Shown one piece after another: positions 1 to 9,162 of a stretch of 36,962 bases of DNA (positions are counted from its first letter, which is position 1; each line of letters starts with the position of its first letter). Made by a program: the position numbers and the translations under genes. Source of the stretch: Oscillatoriales cyanobacterium RM2_1_1 (GTDB lineage Bacteria; Cyanobacteriota; Cyanobacteriia; Cyanobacteriales; Microcoleaceae); assembly GCA_012033335.1 (NCBI GenBank), contig JAAURB010000050.1, forward strand, positions 1 through 36,962, written 5' to 3'. The notes under the pieces were generated by a model. The model was not told the DNA's origin and made no database searches. It worked only from the letters and a program-made list of their open reading frames with translations.

Positions 1-74
1 GGTTGAAGGGGGCGCTGCCCCCTTCCTGGGGCAAAGCCCCAGACCCCCTTCTATTTGATAATTAATTACAACCA
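1..74 (-). repeat. Palindromic repeat family 1, copy 1 (cut by window edge)
   Basis: Read on the minus strand this matches the other family 1 copies: a TGGTTGT start, an AATTAATT-rich arm, then two hairpins. The hairpins on the + strand are 5-25 (9-bp stem GAAGGGGGC with a GCT loop) and 26-42 (7-bp stem CTGGGGC with an AAA loop). The element runs off the left edge, so its AATCTTCTAATTAATTGCG end is not in the window. The match was made by eye against copies at 31204 and 32171. Confidence 0.8.
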
Positions 75-290
75 TCTACTTATCTCTGAAATGGGCCTCA
101 GAAAACCCACGAATCGTTTTTGATTGCTATATTACCCTAAAGCCTGCTGCTCCAGACGTTAGGCGTGATTTTTAGATCGGGTCTTTAGAGTTGATTCATC
201 AACTTGAGTGATCAAATTTATAACTGCTTTCAGGGTTCATCAGGATAGAAGCTTTATATTAAATCGTAGGACAATTGATTAATTGCAAGA

Positions 291-983
291 GTGAGCAACA
301 CCATGGGGATTTCTCAGCAAATAGAGGCAGTCTATCGACGAGCCTTACTCCTGCGCCAGTACGCTCTCAAGTCACCAGCTCAGGAAAACCTGTTGGAGAA
401 AGCCCTGCAGGAGCTTTACTTTGTTCTCGAAGAGCTCCAGTCCTCCCAGGAAGAACTGCACCAGCAAAATCGAGAGCTGATGGCAACTCGAGAATCAGTC
501 GAGCTAGAACGTCAGCGCTACCAGAGCTTGTTTGAGCTCGCCCCCAATCGTTATCTGGTGACTGATCTGCAGGGCAACATTTGCCAAGCCAATCAATATG
601 CCGCCGATCGTCTGTTTTGCACTTCTCAAGACTATTTAATCAACAAACCCCTGCTGGTGTTTATTCATGAGTCAGATCGGCAGCGGTTTCAAGCTCGACT
701 GGCCTATCCCAGATCAGGGGAGAATTGGGAAGTGACGCTGACTCCGCCATCCGGGGGAGCCATGGCAGTGGCGATCGCCGTCACTTTGGTCAACGACACC
801 CATCGGCATGGGGGGATGCTCCTGTGGTCGCTCAATGATATTACCCTGCGAAGACGATTAGAACAGCAATTGCAGGATCACTATCAAATGCTAGAAACTC
901 GGGTTACAGAAAGCATCATGGATCTGGTTCAGCGCAATTTACAATTGCAACAGGCACTTAATGAATATCAGCACCCAGAATAA
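291..983 (+). CDS. PAS-domain sensor-like protein
   Basis: 230 aa. Residues about 5-80 are predicted helical/coiled-coil (ALQELYFVLEELQSSQEELH), a segment that often precedes PAS domains in cyanobacterial signalling proteins. A PAS domain spans about residues 82-190 (RYQSLFELAPNRYLVTDLQG followed by ICQANQYAADRLF). A second helical stretch closes the protein. There is no histidine kinase, GGDEF or other output domain, so it would act as a stand-alone ligand-sensing or partner-binding module; ligand and partner are unknown. The frame opens with GTG at 291; an ATG at 303 (MGISQQIE) is an equally plausible start, since neither has a strong Shine-Dalgarno sequence. A family 1 repeat lies 46 bp after the stop. 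Confidence 0.8.
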   Translation: MSNTMGISQQIEAVYRRALLLRQYALKSPAQENLLEKALQELYFVLEELQSSQEELHQQNRELMATRESVELERQRYQSLFELAPNRYLVTDLQGNICQANQYAADRLFCTSQDYLINKPLLVFIHESDRQRFQARLAYPRSGENWEVTLTPPSGGAMAVAIAVTLVNDTHRHGGMLLWSLNDITLRRRLEQQLQDHYQMLETRVTESIMDLVQRNLQLQQALNEYQHPE

Positions 984-1029
984 ATCCTCATCTGTTGCGA
1001 CTAACTAGAGTTGCCTCCCCAAACTTTGT

Positions 1030-1114
1030 CAGTGGCTTGACGCAACAACTGATTAGAAGATTGATGGGGGTGAAGGGGGCAGTGCCCCCTGCCACTTAAC
1101 AATTGATGATAACC
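1030..1114 (-). repeat. Palindromic repeat family 1, copy 2 (short form)
   Basis: On the minus strand this reads GGTTATCATCAATTGTTAAG, then one hairpin (7-bp stem AGGGGGC around a 3-nt loop), then CACCCCCATCAATCTTCTAA and TTGCGTCAAGCCACTG. The first hairpin of the long form (CTGGGGC stem) is absent. It sits between the convergent PAS and dehydrogenase genes. Confidence 0.8.
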
Positions 1115-1157
1115 CCCTACTGATGACCAATTCTAGAGAAGTCACTACAATAAAGTC

Positions 1158-2258
1158 CTAACGTAACGATGACCACACGTCCAACTTTGTGGTCACTCGT
1201 CGAATAATCTCATCGGTAAACTCGCGGGTGGTTAGTTGTCCCCCCAGATCTGAGGTTGCCTGGCCCTGATGAATGGTTTCAAATACACTTTCATAGATGG
1301 CGCGGGAGGCTTGTTCAGCCGCCGTCGTGTTGATATAACCCAGGAGTGCCGCCCCGGCCAAAATCATTGCCATCGGGTTGGCAATATTTTTCCCCAACAA
1401 GGCAGGGGCCGTTCCATGGGGGGCTTCCGCCATTACGGTCTTAACCTGAGTGGCCTCCGAATTAAATCCCAAAACCAAGCTCTCTGATCCCGCAATACTG
1501 CCATACATCTGCAACACCATATCTGAGAGCAGATCCCCGTCTCGATTCAGGGCTGGAATAACCAGGGGTTCGCCCGTGGTTTGAAGTAATAGGGCCAGGG
1601 TAGCGTCAATCAGGAGGGGTCGGTAGCTGACCTGGGGATATCGTTGGGCTGCCCTATCTAGTTCCTCCTTGAACATGCCCTCATAAGTCGGACTCACGGT
1701 GAACTTTGGCCCACCAAATACCTGGGCATTGGCCCGTTTGGCATACTGAAACGCAAACTCTGCCACAGCCCGACAGGTTAGTCGAGAAATCTGAGACGTG
1801 CGATAGGCGATTTCATCTCCTGCCGTCGATTCTCGCCATTCTTTGGCTCCGTAGGCATCGTCTACCGCCATTCTGACAATTGCGATCGGGGCATACACTC
1901 CGCCAATCGGACGCACACCTGGAATTCGCCGCCCAATCCGCAAGATCACCTTAGCATCCAAGGCAGATCGGAGAATGGCATTGGGACTGCCCACATCCCC
2001 CGCCGCCTCCGGAGTGATAGTAGCCGCTTTCAGGGCTAAGCCAGTGGTTAGAGTAGCTTGAGCTGCATCTTGAACGACTCGATTCTGGGTGAATTGACGA
2101 TTTTCCAGACTGAGGTCAAAGTCCATCCAGATCAGGGGTTGGCGAATCACGTCCGGATTCAGCACCCTCAAAGCTTCCTGTAAAAGCTCTTCCCCAGTTT
2201 GATCACCGTGCATGATAACAACATGGGGAGAGGTTTTTGTCATAGATATTTCAGACAT
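1158..2258 (-). CDS. Isocitrate/isopropylmalate dehydrogenase family protein
   Basis: 366 aa, about the length of LeuB-type beta-decarboxylating dehydrogenases and shorter than the roughly 475 aa cyanobacterial NADP-isocitrate dehydrogenase. Family signatures visible: AITPEAAGD-like substrate region, the arginine-rich stretch VILRIGRRIPGVRPIGG, the acidic metal-binding segment NRDGDLLSDMVLQMYGS, and the nucleotide-binding loop EAPHGTAPALLGKNIANP. The classic HKANVMK-type segment is replaced by GGPKFTVSPTYEGMF, so the substrate cannot be named; it could be isocitrate, isopropylmalate, tartrate/malate or a related 2-hydroxyacid. ATG at 2258 is followed by MTKTSPHVVIMHGDQTG five codons later, an alternative start. 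It is transcribed divergently from adhE, with a 780-bp region between. Confidence 0.8.
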   Translation of the reverse strand: MSEISMTKTSPHVVIMHGDQTGEELLQEALRVLNPDVIRQPLIWMDFDLSLENRQFTQNRVVQDAAQATLTTGLALKAATITPEAAGDVGSPNAILRSALDAKVILRIGRRIPGVRPIGGVYAPIAIVRMAVDDAYGAKEWRESTAGDEIAYRTSQISRLTCRAVAEFAFQYAKRANAQVFGGPKFTVSPTYEGMFKEELDRAAQRYPQVSYRPLLIDATLALLLQTTGEPLVIPALNRDGDLLSDMVLQMYGSIAGSESLVLGFNSEATQVKTVMAEAPHGTAPALLGKNIANPMAMILAGAALLGYINTTAAEQASRAIYESVFETIHQGQATSDLGGQLTTREFTDEIIRRVTTKLDVWSSLR

Positions 2259-3038
2259 TTATTTTCCGTAATTCGTTTTTAATGATTGATTCAGTCATCC
2301 AACCTACAGATCATAATATTCAGAAACGCCCTATCGTAATCCACCTAGAAGCGTTTAATGGTAACTCAGGCTACCAGGGTTAAAGAAAACCCAGATACAC
2401 AATAATCAGAAATGATTTGTGAGATTTCCGTGGCTTAAACTTTTAGCCTGTAGGGGCAAGATCCTCCTCCAACTCATGATTCAAACCAGATTGTTATGTT
2501 GCTTTGAGTAACCGGGTCAGATAGGATGACTTTAACCTTGGATTGGGAGATTTTGCACCTTTAATGCCTGATTTCGATGCCTGAAGTTGACGCTTATTGT
2601 ACTTGAATTCAGGTCAATAATTATGCTAGTTCAATTGGGGTAACTTTAGATACATCTGAGCTGTAGCAGATCTAAGTCAATTAGAAAAAAAGCGAGAGCT
2701 GGGTTTGGGAGATTCGTCTCCAGGAAGGAGCCAAGACCCCTTTCTCCATTTTACCGATCATTTGCGATCGCCATATATCTGATTGTCGTTGTCAAAAAAC
2801 ATCAGTAATTGACAACAACAGTCACAACAACAGGTTGGTGTTCTGGTTTTAGTTAATTTTGATACTTTATAGCAGCTTGTTAGGTATTTTTCAGATCAAA
2901 TAAAACTTTTAGAGATCATCCTATAAACCCTTCTGAAATATTAAGACTCTCTTTAATTTTAAGAATGAAGACTTCTAAATTCTGACGATCTGAACTAGGA
3001 TCGTAGGCACTTCTGATTAAACCGGGAAAGATTAAATT
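2259..3038. other. Long divergent intergenic region upstream of adhE
   Basis: 780 bp with no convincing ORF. It must hold the promoters of the dehydrogenase (leftward) and adhE (rightward). Visible structure: an imperfect inverted repeat at 2784-2795 and 2809-2820 (TGTCGTTGTCAA against TTGACAACAACA, 11 of 12 bases pairing), and a GCGATCGC-like HIP1 site near 2764. The last 150 bp before adhE are AT-rich. I could not assign a confident -35/-10 pair or a known regulator site. Confidence 0.6.
2784..2820. promoter_or_regulatory. Inverted repeat upstream of adhE (candidate operator)
   Basis: Two 12-base arms (TGTCGTTGTCAA and TTGACAACAACA) separated by 13 bases, with one mismatch. It lies about 220 bp before the adhE start. 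It does not match the known Rex or CRP consensus, so any regulatory role is a guess. Confidence 0.25.
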
Positions 3039-5696
3039 ATGGTTAATCCAGTTACGAATATTGAAGCATTAGAGAACCTGATCAAACGGGTTAAAGCAGC
3101 ACAAATTCAGTATTCGTCTTTTACCCAGGAACAGGTAGACAATATTTTCAAAAAAGCCGCTCTAGCTAGCAATGCGGCTCGAATTCCCCTGGCAAAAATG
3201 GCAGTGGAAGAAACTGGAATGGGGGTGGTCGAAGACAAGGTCATCAAAAATCACTTTGCTTCGGAGATTATTTACAACAAATACAAGCACGAGAAAACCT
3301 GCGGAGTAATTGAGCAGGACAAATCCTTCGGATTCCAGCGAATTGCTGAACCGGTAGGGATTCTGGCCGGCATCGTCCCTACAACAAACCCAACTTCAAC
3401 GGCAGTTTTCAAAGCATTGATCGCCCTGAAAACCCGCAATGCAATTATCTTTTCCCCCCATCCTCGGGCCAAGAAATGTACTAATGAAGCGGCCCGGATT
3501 GTCTTAGAGGCAGCGGTCAAGGCGGGAGCGCCACCGGACATTATTGGCTGGATTGATGAGCCGACGGTTCCCTTGTCTCAAGCGTTGATGCAGCATCCTG
3601 ACATTAAGCTGATTCTGGCTACCGGCGGCCCTAGTATGGTGAAGGCAGCCTATTCTTCCGGCCATCCGTCCCTGGGGGTAGGAGCAGGGAATACCCCCGC
3701 CTTGATTGATGCATCGGCCCACATCAAAATGGCGGTCTCCTCGATTATTCACAGTAAAACCTTTGACAATGGCATGATCTGCGCCAGCGAACAGTCTGTA
3801 GTGGTAGTCGAAGATGTCTACGATGCCGTCAAAGCAGAGTTCAAAATGCGGGGAGCTTACTTCCTGACTCCTGAGGAACGCCAGAAAATAGCGGAGAAAA
3901 TCATCGTCAATGGCCGCCTTAATGCTGAAATTGTAGGTCAGCCGGTGAAAAAGCTGGCAGAACTGGCTGACATTGAAATCCCAGAGAATACCCGAGTGAT
4001 TATTGGCGAAGTGGAAGAGATCAATACCGCCGAACCCTTTGCCTATGAAAAACTCTCCCCAATCCTAGCCATGTACCATGCCAAAACCTTTGAAGAGGCG
4101 GTGGACAAGTCAGAGAAATTGGTAGAGTTCGGGGGACGGGGACATACGGCAGCACTTTACACCGATCCTGGCAACATCGATCACATCAAACGATTTGAAG
4201 ATACGGTCGAAACAGCCCGGGTGTTGATTAATACTCCGTCCTCCCAGGGGGCGATCGGTGACATTTATAACTTCCGACTGGATCCTTCCCTAACCCTGGG
4301 CTGTGGTACCTGGGGTGGTAACTCCATTAGCGAGAACGTTGAACCCCATCATTTGCTGAATATCAAGACCGTCGCCGAACGGCGGGAAAATATGCTGTGG
4401 TTTCGGGTTCCGCCCAAAATTTATTTCAGGTATGGGGCATTAACAACAGCGATCCGGGAACTAGCCGGTAAAAAACGGGCCTTTATTGTCACGGATAAAC
4501 CCATCTATGAACTGGGAATGACCCGAGTTCTAGAGGAAGTCCTGGAAGAAATAGGTTTGAAGTACAGCCTCTTTTATGATGTGGAACCTGACCCGTCCCT
4601 CGATACGGTGCAGCGGGGTCTGGTATTGATGAATACCTTTGAACCGGATGTGATTATTGCAATTGGCGGAGGTTCCCCCATGGATGCGGCCAAGATTATG
4701 TGGCTGATGTACGAGCATCCAGAAATCGAGTTTGAAGGATTGGCGATGCGGTTTATGGACATTCGCAAACGGGTTTATGAACTACCTCCCCTGGGAGAGA
4801 AAGCTATCATGGTCGCGATCCCAACGACTTCCGGTACCGGATCGGAAGTCACCCCCTTTGCCGTGGTCACTGATCGGGTGAATAACATCAAATATCCCCT
4901 GGCTGACTACGCCCTGACTCCTAACATGGCCATTATTGACCCGGAATTGGTGCTGAACATGCCCAAAGGTTTGACGGCATTTGGGGGAATTGATGCCCTG
5001 ACCCACGCCATCGAAGCCTATGTCTCTGTCCTGGCCTCAGAATATACAAATGGTCTGGCCCTCGAAGCCATTCGGCTGATCTTCAAATATTTACCCAGTT
5101 CCTATGAAAATGGAGCCCATGATCAGAAGGCCAGGGAAAAAATGCACTATGCCGCAACCATGGCCGGAATGGCTTTTGCCAATGGCTTCCTGGGAATTTG
5201 TCACTCTATGGCTCATCAGTTGGGGGCAATCTTTCATGTTCCCCATGGTCTGGCCAATGCCTTGATGATTACCCATGTGATTCGGTACAATGCCACCGAT
5301 GCCCCCTTTAAGCAGGCAACCTTTTCCCAGTACAAATATCCCAATGCCAAGTGGCGCTACTCCCGGATCGCCGACTACTTGAACCTGGGGGGCGAAACCG
5401 AAGATGAAAAGGTTGATCGGCTGATTCTGGCAATTGATGAATTGAAGCTCAAGGTTGGGATTCCCCTGGCGATTAAGGATGTGATTAAGGAAAGTGAAGC
5501 CGAGTTCCTGGCCAAGCTTGAGGATTTATCTGACCAAGCCTTCGACGATCAGTGTACTGGGGCCAACCCCCGCTATCCCCTGATCAGCGACCTAAAACAA
5601 CTGTTGCTAAATGCCTACTATGGTTGTTCCCTGGTTGCCGTCGAGCAGAATGGCCATAGTGTCACTCCTCAAGCGGAGGCAGTGGGGGCGAATTAA
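3039..5696 (+). CDS. adhE: Bifunctional acetaldehyde-CoA/alcohol dehydrogenase AdhE
   Basis: 885 aa, the usual AdhE length. It reduces acetyl-CoA to acetaldehyde and then to ethanol using two NADH, a fermentative outlet for reductant in dark anoxic cells. The N-terminal half (about 1-440) is a CoA-acylating aldehyde dehydrogenase with the catalytic cysteine in FDNGMICASEQS (Cys248). The C-terminal half (about 450-865) is an iron-type alcohol dehydrogenase: NAD-binding GGGSPMDAAK, the metal-site segment GGIDALTHAIEAYVS and the histidine-rich FLGICHSMAHQLGA and HVPHGLANALM. AdhE homologues assemble into spirosomes; nothing here tests that. Complete, with no frame problems. It is a single gene flanked by a long upstream region and a convergent aroA. 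Confidence 0.97.
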   Translation: MVNPVTNIEALENLIKRVKAAQIQYSSFTQEQVDNIFKKAALASNAARIPLAKMAVEETGMGVVEDKVIKNHFASEIIYNKYKHEKTCGVIEQDKSFGFQRIAEPVGILAGIVPTTNPTSTAVFKALIALKTRNAIIFSPHPRAKKCTNEAARIVLEAAVKAGAPPDIIGWIDEPTVPLSQALMQHPDIKLILATGGPSMVKAAYSSGHPSLGVGAGNTPALIDASAHIKMAVSSIIHSKTFDNGMICASEQSVVVVEDVYDAVKAEFKMRGAYFLTPEERQKIAEKIIVNGRLNAEIVGQPVKKLAELADIEIPENTRVIIGEVEEINTAEPFAYEKLSPILAMYHAKTFEEAVDKSEKLVEFGGRGHTAALYTDPGNIDHIKRFEDTVETARVLINTPSSQGAIGDIYNFRLDPSLTLGCGTWGGNSISENVEPHHLLNIKTVAERRENMLWFRVPPKIYFRYGALTTAIRELAGKKRAFIVTDKPIYELGMTRVLEEVLEEIGLKYSLFYDVEPDPSLDTVQRGLVLMNTFEPDVIIAIGGGSPMDAAKIMWLMYEHPEIEFEGLAMRFMDIRKRVYELPPLGEKAIMVAIPTTSGTGSEVTPFAVVTDRVNNIKYPLADYALTPNMAIIDPELVLNMPKGLTAFGGIDALTHAIEAYVSVLASEYTNGLALEAIRLIFKYLPSSYENGAHDQKAREKMHYAATMAGMAFANGFLGICHSMAHQLGAIFHVPHGLANALMITHVIRYNATDAPFKQATFSQYKYPNAKWRYSRIADYLNLGGETEDEKVDRLILAIDELKLKVGIPLAIKDVIKESEAEFLAKLEDLSDQAFDDQCTGANPRYPLISDLKQLLLNAYYGCSLVAVEQNGHSVTPQAEAVGAN

Positions 5697-5800
5697 GATC
5701 GGCATCCGAATCTAATGGAGGAGGGGAATAGGTCTTCTAAGCGGAACGATCAGTTCCCCACACTCCAGGTCAAGAATCCAGCTCGAAACTTGACTCCCAT

Positions 5801-7153
5801 TTAACGGGAAGTGGCCCCCAAAGTTTGTAGAGTTTCAACAAACTCTGGATAGGAAACACTAGCGGCTTCAGCTCGATGGATGGTGGTGGTTCCCTGGGCA
5901 GCGATCGCCGCAATCGCCAGACTCATGGCAATTCGATGGTCAGTGTAGCTATCGACTGCTGTTCCGTGCAAAGGTGAGCCCCCGGTAATTTCCAGGCCAT
6001 CAGGCAGTTCTGTAATCCGGGCTCCCAGTTTCGTTAATTCCGTTGCCATCACCTGAATGCGATCGCTCTCTTTTACCCGCAGTTCTGCCGCATCTCGGAT
6101 TACCGTCGTTCCTTGGGCCAAGGCTGCTGCTACCGCCAGAATCGGGATCTCATCAATCAATCGGGGAATCAAGTCCCCCGCCATGGTGCAAGCTTGTAGC
6201 GCACCATAACGCACCCGCAAATCCGCCACCGGTTCTCCAGCTACTTCCCGTTCCTGTTGCCGTTGAATATCAGCCCCCATCATTTCCAGGGCTTCTAGCA
6301 CCCCGATTCGGGTAGGATTCACCCCGACATTTTCGATCACCAGATCTGAACCTGGAATAATTGCCCCCGCTACCAACCAGAAAGCCGCCGAACTGATATC
6401 TCCAGGGACAATCACTGTTTGTCCTCGCAGTTGAGTCGGCCCTGTCACCGTTACACTGTGGGTTTCTGGATTACAGGTCAACTTCGCCCCAAAAGCCTGA
6501 AGCATTCGCTCACTGTGATCCCGGGATAGAGCGGGCTCTGTTACCGTAGTGGGCCCGGCTATATTCAGCCCCGCCAGCAGAATGCAGGATTTTACCTGGG
6601 CTGAGGCTATAGGTGAGTGATAGTGGATCGGCTGCAATGGCTGTCCCTGAACTGCTAAGGGAGCCAGGGTTCCAGCCTGTCGTCCCCAGATTTGAGCCCC
6701 CATCTGTTGTAAGGGTTGGACGACCCGTCCCATGGGTCGCCGCCGAATTGAATCATCCCCTGTAATCGCAAAAAACCGTTCCGAATGGGCAGCTAAAAGT
6801 CCTAGCATCAATCGCAGGGTTGTGCCCGAGTTCCCCACATCCAACAGATCAACGGGTTCCTGGAGTTGCCCTAGACCAATCCCTTGAATTTCAACCCGCT
6901 CTGCATTCAGGGTTGAGATCTGGGCCCCCATCTGGGTAAAACAACGGGCCGTACTGCGGGGATCGGCCCCTAGAAGTAATCCTTCAATTACCGTTGTGCC
7001 CTGGGCAATTGCCCCCAACATCAAGGCCCGATGGGAAATGGATTTGTCCCCCGGGACTCGAATCCGACCCTGAAGGGAGACTTCACTGGGATCTGAGGTG
7101 ATCGTTAAGGTCTGATGGTCATCCTGAGTTGTCGATAGGATTATGGGTAGCAT
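5801..7153 (-). CDS. aroA: 3-phosphoshikimate 1-carboxyvinyltransferase (EPSP synthase)
   Basis: 450 aa. It transfers enolpyruvyl from phosphoenolpyruvate to shikimate 3-phosphate in aromatic amino-acid synthesis. Visible motifs: [19 protein letters not shown] near the N-terminus, [66 protein letters not shown] and the C-terminal KESDRI segment. The combination R-x-H-S-E, G-D-K-S, S-A-Q-x-K and N-P-T-R is that described for class II EPSP synthases. The PEP-site glycine (NSGTT) is retained, as in Bacillus, rather than the alanine of the strongly glyphosate-tolerant CP4 enzyme. ATG at 7153; no strong ribosome-binding site. Divergent from the next gene with 106 bp between, and convergent with adhE. 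Confidence 0.96.
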   Translation of the reverse strand: MLPIILSTTQDDHQTLTITSDPSEVSLQGRIRVPGDKSISHRALMLGAIAQGTTVIEGLLLGADPRSTARCFTQMGAQISTLNAERVEIQGIGLGQLQEPVDLLDVGNSGTTLRLMLGLLAAHSERFFAITGDDSIRRRPMGRVVQPLQQMGAQIWGRQAGTLAPLAVQGQPLQPIHYHSPIASAQVKSCILLAGLNIAGPTTVTEPALSRDHSERMLQAFGAKLTCNPETHSVTVTGPTQLRGQTVIVPGDISSAAFWLVAGAIIPGSDLVIENVGVNPTRIGVLEALEMMGADIQRQQEREVAGEPVADLRVRYGALQACTMAGDLIPRLIDEIPILAVAAALAQGTTVIRDAAELRVKESDRIQVMATELTKLGARITELPDGLEITGGSPLHGTAVDSYTDHRIAMSLAIAAIAAQGTTTIHRAEAASVSYPEFVETLQTLGATSR

Positions 7154-7259
7154 AGGATGGTGGAGGAAGGATTGCCCGAATTATCGTATCAGCTATCCTA
7201 CTGTTTTCTCCATCTGAAATAAACCTGACATCAGCGTCTTCGCCAACCGGCTCCTAACT

Positions 7260-7748
7260 ATGCTCACTCACTTTCGCAAGCCCGTCAGTTTATCCCTGGT
7301 CTCCATTGATTTACCGGTGCGATCGCTGGTTGAGACAGCCGCCACAGTCTATCAGAAGGACAAAGAACAGTTTCATTTACTGCTCCATGAACCCGGGGTG
7401 CTTGACCAGGATCTGGATATTCTCAGCCCAAATCCGTCAGGACAGCGGGATTCCAAGCCCCGATTACTATGGCTTGAAATCTCTCCCTATCGGGCGGTCA
7501 TGACCATGCAGGGAAATGGTCAGTATAGTTACCGTCATCTCTGGCAAAAAGGCATGTATGGTTTGAGTCGCTATTATCTACAACATAATTCTGTGGGCAT
7601 TCCCCAACAATTTCGCCTGAGAAACTTCACCCGGGATCTGCAAATGACCGGGCATCCTTTTCCAACAGATCTGCGACTCGAATACGAACTCTGGTGCCAA
7701 ACGGTGCAATTGGGGCGCTATGTCCTGAGTTTAGAAGTGCATCATTAA
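7260..7748 (+). CDS. Conserved-looking hypothetical protein
   Basis: 162 aa, ATG start. No signal peptide or membrane segment. The sequence has the composition of a folded soluble protein, with tyrosine- and arginine-rich stretches (QYSYRHLWQKGMYGLSRYYL) and a C-terminal WCQTVQLGRYVLSLEVHH. I do not recognise the family. It is probably a cyanobacterium-restricted protein, but that is inference. It is divergent from aroA and convergent with the lipoprotein gene downstream. Confidence 0.65.
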   Translation: MLTHFRKPVSLSLVSIDLPVRSLVETAATVYQKDKEQFHLLLHEPGVLDQDLDILSPNPSGQRDSKPRLLWLEISPYRAVMTMQGNGQYSYRHLWQKGMYGLSRYYLQHNSVGIPQQFRLRNFTRDLQMTGHPFPTDLRLEYELWCQTVQLGRYVLSLEVHH

Positions 7749-7836
7749 AATCAGCAATTAAAAAATGTTTCTAGCGGTATTCACATCTCTGTCATGGATG
7801 GTATGACACTGAGGACTCACGCCGACTCTGCTAAAA

Positions 7837-8316
7837 CTAATCCTGGGTTAATTTCGAGGGGCAGGCTTTTGCCATTTCATCCACGAGTTGGTTCGCTCTT
7901 TGGGTCAATTCTGTTACCGATTGTCCCGATTGATTGGCCTGATCAATCGCTTTGAGTAGTTCAGTCCGTCCTTCCGGAGTAATTTGAGTTTTTTCTCCGG
8001 CCTCGAAGGCTTGCCCCATTTCAGCTAGTACTTTGGAGAGGTCATGGAAGACCTGGGCAAATCCGGCTTGAGCTTGCTTCAGCCGCCCACTTGATAGGCG
8101 CAAACTGTCAATATTATCCGCGATTGTGTTAAGTTCAGTCGCCAATTGTTTTGTGGTAGCAGCATTATAGGTTTTCCCTTTTATACTGATCAAAGTGTTT
8201 CCTTGATTCACCGATTGTAGCAGTTTCAGACATTGGGCTTTTCGACTACTACACCCTGTAATAGTGAGCATCACTAACGTTAGGATAAGGACAGGTTGTT
8301 TGAGTTGAGAATTCAT
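7837..8316 (-). CDS. Predicted lipoprotein of unknown function
   Basis: 159 aa. The N-terminus is a type II signal peptide: a lysine at residue 6, a hydrophobic core LILTLVMLTITG and a lipobox ending ITGC at Cys22, so the mature protein should be lipid-anchored. The remainder is mostly helical (KQLATELNTIADNIDSLRL, LSKVLAEMGQAFEAGEK) with three further cysteines including one near the C-terminus (ACPSK). ATG at 8316 has GGGAG 5 bases upstream on its strand, supporting this start. No known domain recognised. Confidence 0.75.
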   Translation of the reverse strand: MNSQLKQPVLILTLVMLTITGCSSRKAQCLKLLQSVNQGNTLISIKGKTYNAATTKQLATELNTIADNIDSLRLSSGRLKQAQAGFAQVFHDLSKVLAEMGQAFEAGEKTQITPEGRTELLKAIDQANQSGQSVTELTQRANQLVDEMAKACPSKLTQD

Positions 8317-8424
8317 TCAGGCTCCCATTTAATCTACTGACCAGGATTGCTCAGGCTGTGAAATCAGAGTATGTCAAAGAATTGCTTCCTCGGCAAGTCG
8401 TCCATTTGTTGAAGATTGGAAATT

Positions 8425-9162
8425 ATGCCTAAGTCTAACCCAACCAGTCTCCAAATTAATGGATATTTACTGGTACTCGTGCCAGCTACTGCCTTTCTGC
8501 TTCTCTGTAAAACTCCCTTGCCCTTATTGCTAACTCTGTTGGGAAGTGTGGGGGCATGGCGGTTCTGGAACAAACAACAGCAACAACATCAGGATAAACT
8601 GGCCGATCTTGATCAGATGTTTTATCAATTGTTGCAGGAGCATCAGGGGCGAGTTACGCCGCTGGATCTGGCTCTCAGAACTCGGCTATCGGGGACTGAT
8701 GTGCAACAATATCTCGATCAAAAAGCCGTGGAGTTTTCAGCGCAGTTTGAGGTAACAGAGCAGGGAAATGTGATCTATTGTTTCCAAACCGTTCAACCCC
8801 TGAAGCCAACTCCCCCCAAAATCAAAATCCCTAACTTTAGCAGTGCCACCTCAGAACAGTACGTCCCTGAACCCTCTTTCAAGGAAATCGCCCTATTCCC
8901 CCTGTCCCTCAGCACCAGTCTGCCAGCGGCACAGGTTCCCCTTCGTTTAAATCAATCCGATCTGGCAAAACGATTGCAGGTACATCCCAATACCCTAAGT
9001 CGCTGGAAAACTCGACCTCAATTTCCCCAGTGGAGTGCCTTGAAAGATCCCGAGGCGATCGCCTGGACATATTCTCTGGAAGCTCGATGTTTCTCTCCCC
9101 TGCTCAAACCCCATGAGAGAACGGGCTGGAAAAAATGGTTTGGGATTGATTCTGAGGCTTGA
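8425..9162 (+). CDS. Membrane protein with helix-turn-helix-like C-terminus
   Basis: 245 aa from ATG 8425 (a TTG three codons upstream is also open). Residues about 10-48 form one long or two short membrane helices (YLLVLVPATAFLLL and LPLLLTLLGSVGAWRFW). The next section (DKLADLDQMFYQLLQEHQGRVTPLDLALRTRLSG) resembles a winged-helix segment common in cyanobacterial membrane proteins. Near residues 175-200 the segment LAKRLQVHPNTLSRWKTR looks like a helix-turn-helix, followed by WSALKDPEAIAW. This could be a membrane-tethered DNA-binding or scaffold protein. No partner is evident in the neighbourhood. Confidence 0.7.
   Translation: MPKSNPTSLQINGYLLVLVPATAFLLLCKTPLPLLLTLLGSVGAWRFWNKQQQQHQDKLADLDQMFYQLLQEHQGRVTPLDLALRTRLSGTDVQQYLDQKAVEFSAQFEVTEQGNVIYCFQTVQPLKPTPPKIKIPNFSSATSEQYVPEPSFKEIALFPLSLSTSLPAAQVPLRLNQSDLAKRLQVHPNTLSRWKTRPQFPQWSALKDPEAIAWTYSLEARCFSPLLKPHERTGWKKWFGIDSEA

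Noticed and set aside
5697-5800. Terminator between adhE and aroA (GGGGAA...TTCCCC)
   Set aside because: The loop would be about 25 bases and no T run follows; too weak to call.
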